Source: Spirochaetaceae bacterium UBA4077
GTDB lineage: Bacteria; Spirochaetota; Spirochaetia; Treponematales; Rectinemataceae
Length of the DNA stretch: 14,347 bases
Assembly: GCA_002383375.1 (NCBI GenBank)
Contig: DFYR01000016.1
Location: 12,691 to 27,037, forward strand
Direction: 5' to 3'
The notes under the pieces are model-generated. The model saw only the letters and a list, made by a program, of their open reading frames with translations. It ran no database searches and was not told where the DNA came from. Below are positions 13,021-14,347 of the stretch, one piece after another. How positions within the stretch are numbered: the first letter of the stretch is position 1; the number at the start of each line of letters is the position of its first letter. Made by a program: the position numbers and the translations under genes.

Positions 13021-13043
13021 TACTCTTTCATCTTGTGTAAAAT
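13015..13043 (+). promoter_or_regulatory. Candidate upstream promoter P1 of buk-ptb
   Basis: TTGAAA (13015-13020) is followed after 17 bases by TAAAAT (13038-13043); each hexamer is one base from consensus. Transcription would begin about 55 bases before the buk ATG. Confidence 0.5.
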
Positions 13044-13049
13044 ACCTAC

Positions 13050-13077
13050 TTGCCAATTTTCCAAGAGGTGCTATACT
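13050..13077 (+). promoter_or_regulatory. Candidate downstream promoter P2 of buk-ptb
   Basis: TTGCCA (13050-13055) is followed after 16 bases by TATACT (13072-13077). The leader would be about 23 bases and include the ribosome binding site AAGGAAGGA (13094-13102). Confidence 0.55.
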
Positions 13078-13106
13078 AAGGACATACACTTACAAGGAAG
13101 GAATCG

Positions 13107-14180
13107 ATGAATCCTTGCGTCCTCGTCATAAATCCGGGATCAACCTCGACCAAGGTGGCGGTTTTTTCTTCCGATTCTCGACTTTTCGAAAAAAGCCTAA
13201 GCCATTCGTCCGAGGAGCTCTCTTCCTTCAAGACTGTAGCTTCCCAATACGAGTTCCGCAGGGATGCAATCATGCAGGAACTGCGCGCTGCGGATTTCGA
13301 CACCGCTAAACTGACGGCGGTGGTAGGCAGGGGCGGCTTGCTGCACCCCATTCCAGGGGGAGTGTACAGGGTCAACGATGCCATGAAGAAGGATTTGACC
13401 AGCGCAGCCTATGGAGAACATGCATCAAATCTCGGTGCTCTCATAGCTGGCGATATAGCTCAACCCTTAGGCATCCCCGCATTTATCGCCGACCCAGTGG
13501 TTGTCGATGAGCTCTCCGATTTGGCCAGGGTATCGGGCAACAAGCACTTTAAAAGAATTTCTATATTCCACGCCCTCAATCAGAAGGCTGTCGCCCGGCG
13601 CTATGCTTCCGAAAAAGGCGAACGATACGAGGAGTTGACACTAATAATCGCCCACCTCGGCGGCGGAGTCTCCGTGGGACTTCACCAGGGAGGCAGGGTC
13701 GTGGATGTCAACAACGCCCTTAATGGCGAAGGACCCTTCAGCCCCGAGCGTTCGGGTACCCTGCCCACCGGCGCCCTGGCTAAGTTATGCTTCTCCGGCC
13801 AGTACAGCGAAAAGCAGGTAGCTCGCCTTATCGCCGGAGCCGGCGGCATGGTGAGTTTTTTAGGCACCAACGACATGAGGGAAGTAGAAAAACGGCGCAA
13901 TGTAGGGGATACGGAAGCTGCCCTCTATTTTGATGCATTTATTTATCAGGTGAGCAAGGCAATCGGCGCCTTAGCCGCAGCGGCGGCAGGGGCTGTTGAT
14001 GCCGTTATCATAACCGGAGGCATCGCCTACGGCAAAAATATCGTCGAAGGCATCAGCAAGCGCTGCTCCTTTATAGCGCCTATTGTCGTCTATCCGGGGG
14101 AGGGCGAACTGGAAGCCCTGGCACAGGCCGGGTTCGCTGCTCTTTCTGGTAGCCTTGAGCCCATGGAGTACCTTCCATGA
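13107..14180 (+). CDS. buk: Butyrate kinase
   Basis: The 357-residue protein belongs to the acetate/butyrate kinase part of the ASKHA fold. It converts butyryl phosphate and ADP to butyrate and ATP (the reverse is also catalysed), the energy-yielding last step of butyrate fermentation. Visible blocks are the phosphate-1 loop VINPGSTSTK (7-16), GRGGLLHPIPGG (74-85), HLGGGVSVG (183-191), GEGPFSPERSGTLP (207-220) and IITGGIAYGK (301-310). The GRGG and GPFSPERSG blocks favour butyrate kinase over acetate kinase; branched-chain acids such as isobutyrate are also possible substrates. AAGGAAGGA lies five bases before the ATG. Its stop overlaps the start of phosphate butyryltransferase, so the two are translationally coupled. 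Two candidate promoters and a palindrome lie upstream. Confidence 0.94.
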   Translation: MNPCVLVINPGSTSTKVAVFSSDSRLFEKSLSHSSEELSSFKTVASQYEFRRDAIMQELRAADFDTAKLTAVVGRGGLLHPIPGGVYRVNDAMKKDLTSAAYGEHASNLGALIAGDIAQPLGIPAFIADPVVVDELSDLARVSGNKHFKRISIFHALNQKAVARRYASEKGERYEELTLIIAHLGGGVSVGLHQGGRVVDVNNALNGEGPFSPERSGTLPTGALAKLCFSGQYSEKQVARLIAGAGGMVSFLGTNDMREVEKRRNVGDTEAALYFDAFIYQVSKAIGALAAAAAGAVDAVIITGGIAYGKNIVEGISKRCSFIAPIVVYPGEGELEALAQAGFAALSGSLEPMEYLP

Positions 14181-14347
14181 AAACCATCGATGACATTATC
14201 AAGGCGGCGGCCGCCGCCGGCCTTGCCAAGCTGGCAGTAGCCGCCGCCCAGGAACCTTCGGTTCTCGAAGCCGCAACAGCAGCCTTTGCCGAAGGCATCG
14301 CCCGCCCCATTCTCGTTGGTGACCCTGGCGCAGTGGCGACGGCCGCC
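14177..14347 (+). CDS. ptb: Phosphate butyryltransferase, N-terminal part
   Basis: An open frame begins at ATG 14177, whose last two bases belong to the buk TGA (ATGA overlap), and continues to the window edge (57 codons). It reads MKTIDDIIKAAAAAGLAKLA, then AVAAAQEPSVLEAATAAFAEGI and ARPILVGDPG, the N-terminal pattern of the phosphate acetyl/butyryltransferase family, with the VAAAQ-PxVLEA and ILVGD blocks. The enzyme would exchange CoA for phosphate on butyryl-CoA and hand butyryl phosphate to the neighbouring kinase. Its N-terminus is unusually Ala-rich, in keeping with the local GC. Family assignment rests on 57 residues plus the neighbour; the acyl specificity cannot be judged. Confidence 0.82.
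   Translation, partial: MKTIDDIIKAAAAAGLAKLAVAAAQEPSVLEAATAAFAEGIARPILVGDPGAVATAA

Noticed and set aside
13107..14180. Acetate kinase as an alternative name for the kinase
   Set aside because: The length (357 against about 400) and the GRGGLLHPIPGG and GEGPFSPERSG blocks fit butyrate kinase, and the next gene looks like phosphate butyryltransferase.
1..14347. CRISPR array, insertion sequence, prophage, tRNA or defence system
   Set aside because: I looked for repeated spacers, transposase motifs, clover-leaf sequences and defence genes and found none; base use and gene content look like ordinary chromosome throughout.

Overview
The window is about 14.3 kb of gene-dense bacterial DNA of moderately high GC. 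It most likely comes from an anaerobic member of the Spirochaetota. The evidence is a BpuR-type PUR-domain nucleic-acid-binding protein and a tiny COX24/mS38-like basic protein (both known from spirochaetes and Bacteroidota), found together with AAGGAG ribosome binding sites and TTGACA-type promoters, which argue against Bacteroidota. Butyrate kinase with phosphate butyryltransferase points to fermentation. The taxonomic call is inference; there is no rRNA or tRNA here to settle it.

Layout. 1-297: C-terminal end of a sodium/glutamate-type symporter (+). 425-1750: PlsC-type acyltransferase with a zinc ribbon (-). 1927-2592: Smr-domain protein (+), separated from plsC by a divergent region holding a perfect 16-bp-arm palindrome. 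2577-2795: infA (-), overlapping the smr 3' end. 3089-3445: DksA/TraR-type regulator (+), with a terminator shared with the convergent PHP-family phosphatase at 3498-4361 (-). 4459-5625: PAS protein with a degenerate histidine-kinase-like core (+), followed by trxB (5645-6580), an exported GH3/NagZ-type glycosidase (6552-8315) and rnhB (8335-8934), tightly packed and probably partly co-transcribed. 8969-9538: BpuR-like protein (-). 9708-11660: large phosphohexomutase (-). 11839-12741: P-loop protein fused to an Asp23/Gls24-like domain (+). 12837-12932: 31-codon basic protein with its own promoter and terminator. 13107-14180: butyrate kinase, overlapping by ATGA the start of phosphate butyryltransferase, which runs off the window.

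How it fits together. Most of the content is housekeeping: translation initiation, stringent-type transcription control, redox, cell-wall recycling, RNA/DNA hybrid removal, sugar-phosphate interconversion and an energy-yielding acid kinase. The less ordinary items are the apparently catalytically dead kinase-like protein next to trxB, the P-loop/Asp23 fusion beside a tiny ribosomal-type protein, several -10 elements placed so close to start codons that the transcripts would be leaderless or nearly so, and a recurring TACTAT/TATACT -10 sequence. I saw no CRISPR array, insertion sequence, prophage, tRNA, rRNA or defence system. Intergenic stretches are all under about 300 bp and are covered by the promoter, palindrome and terminator entries.
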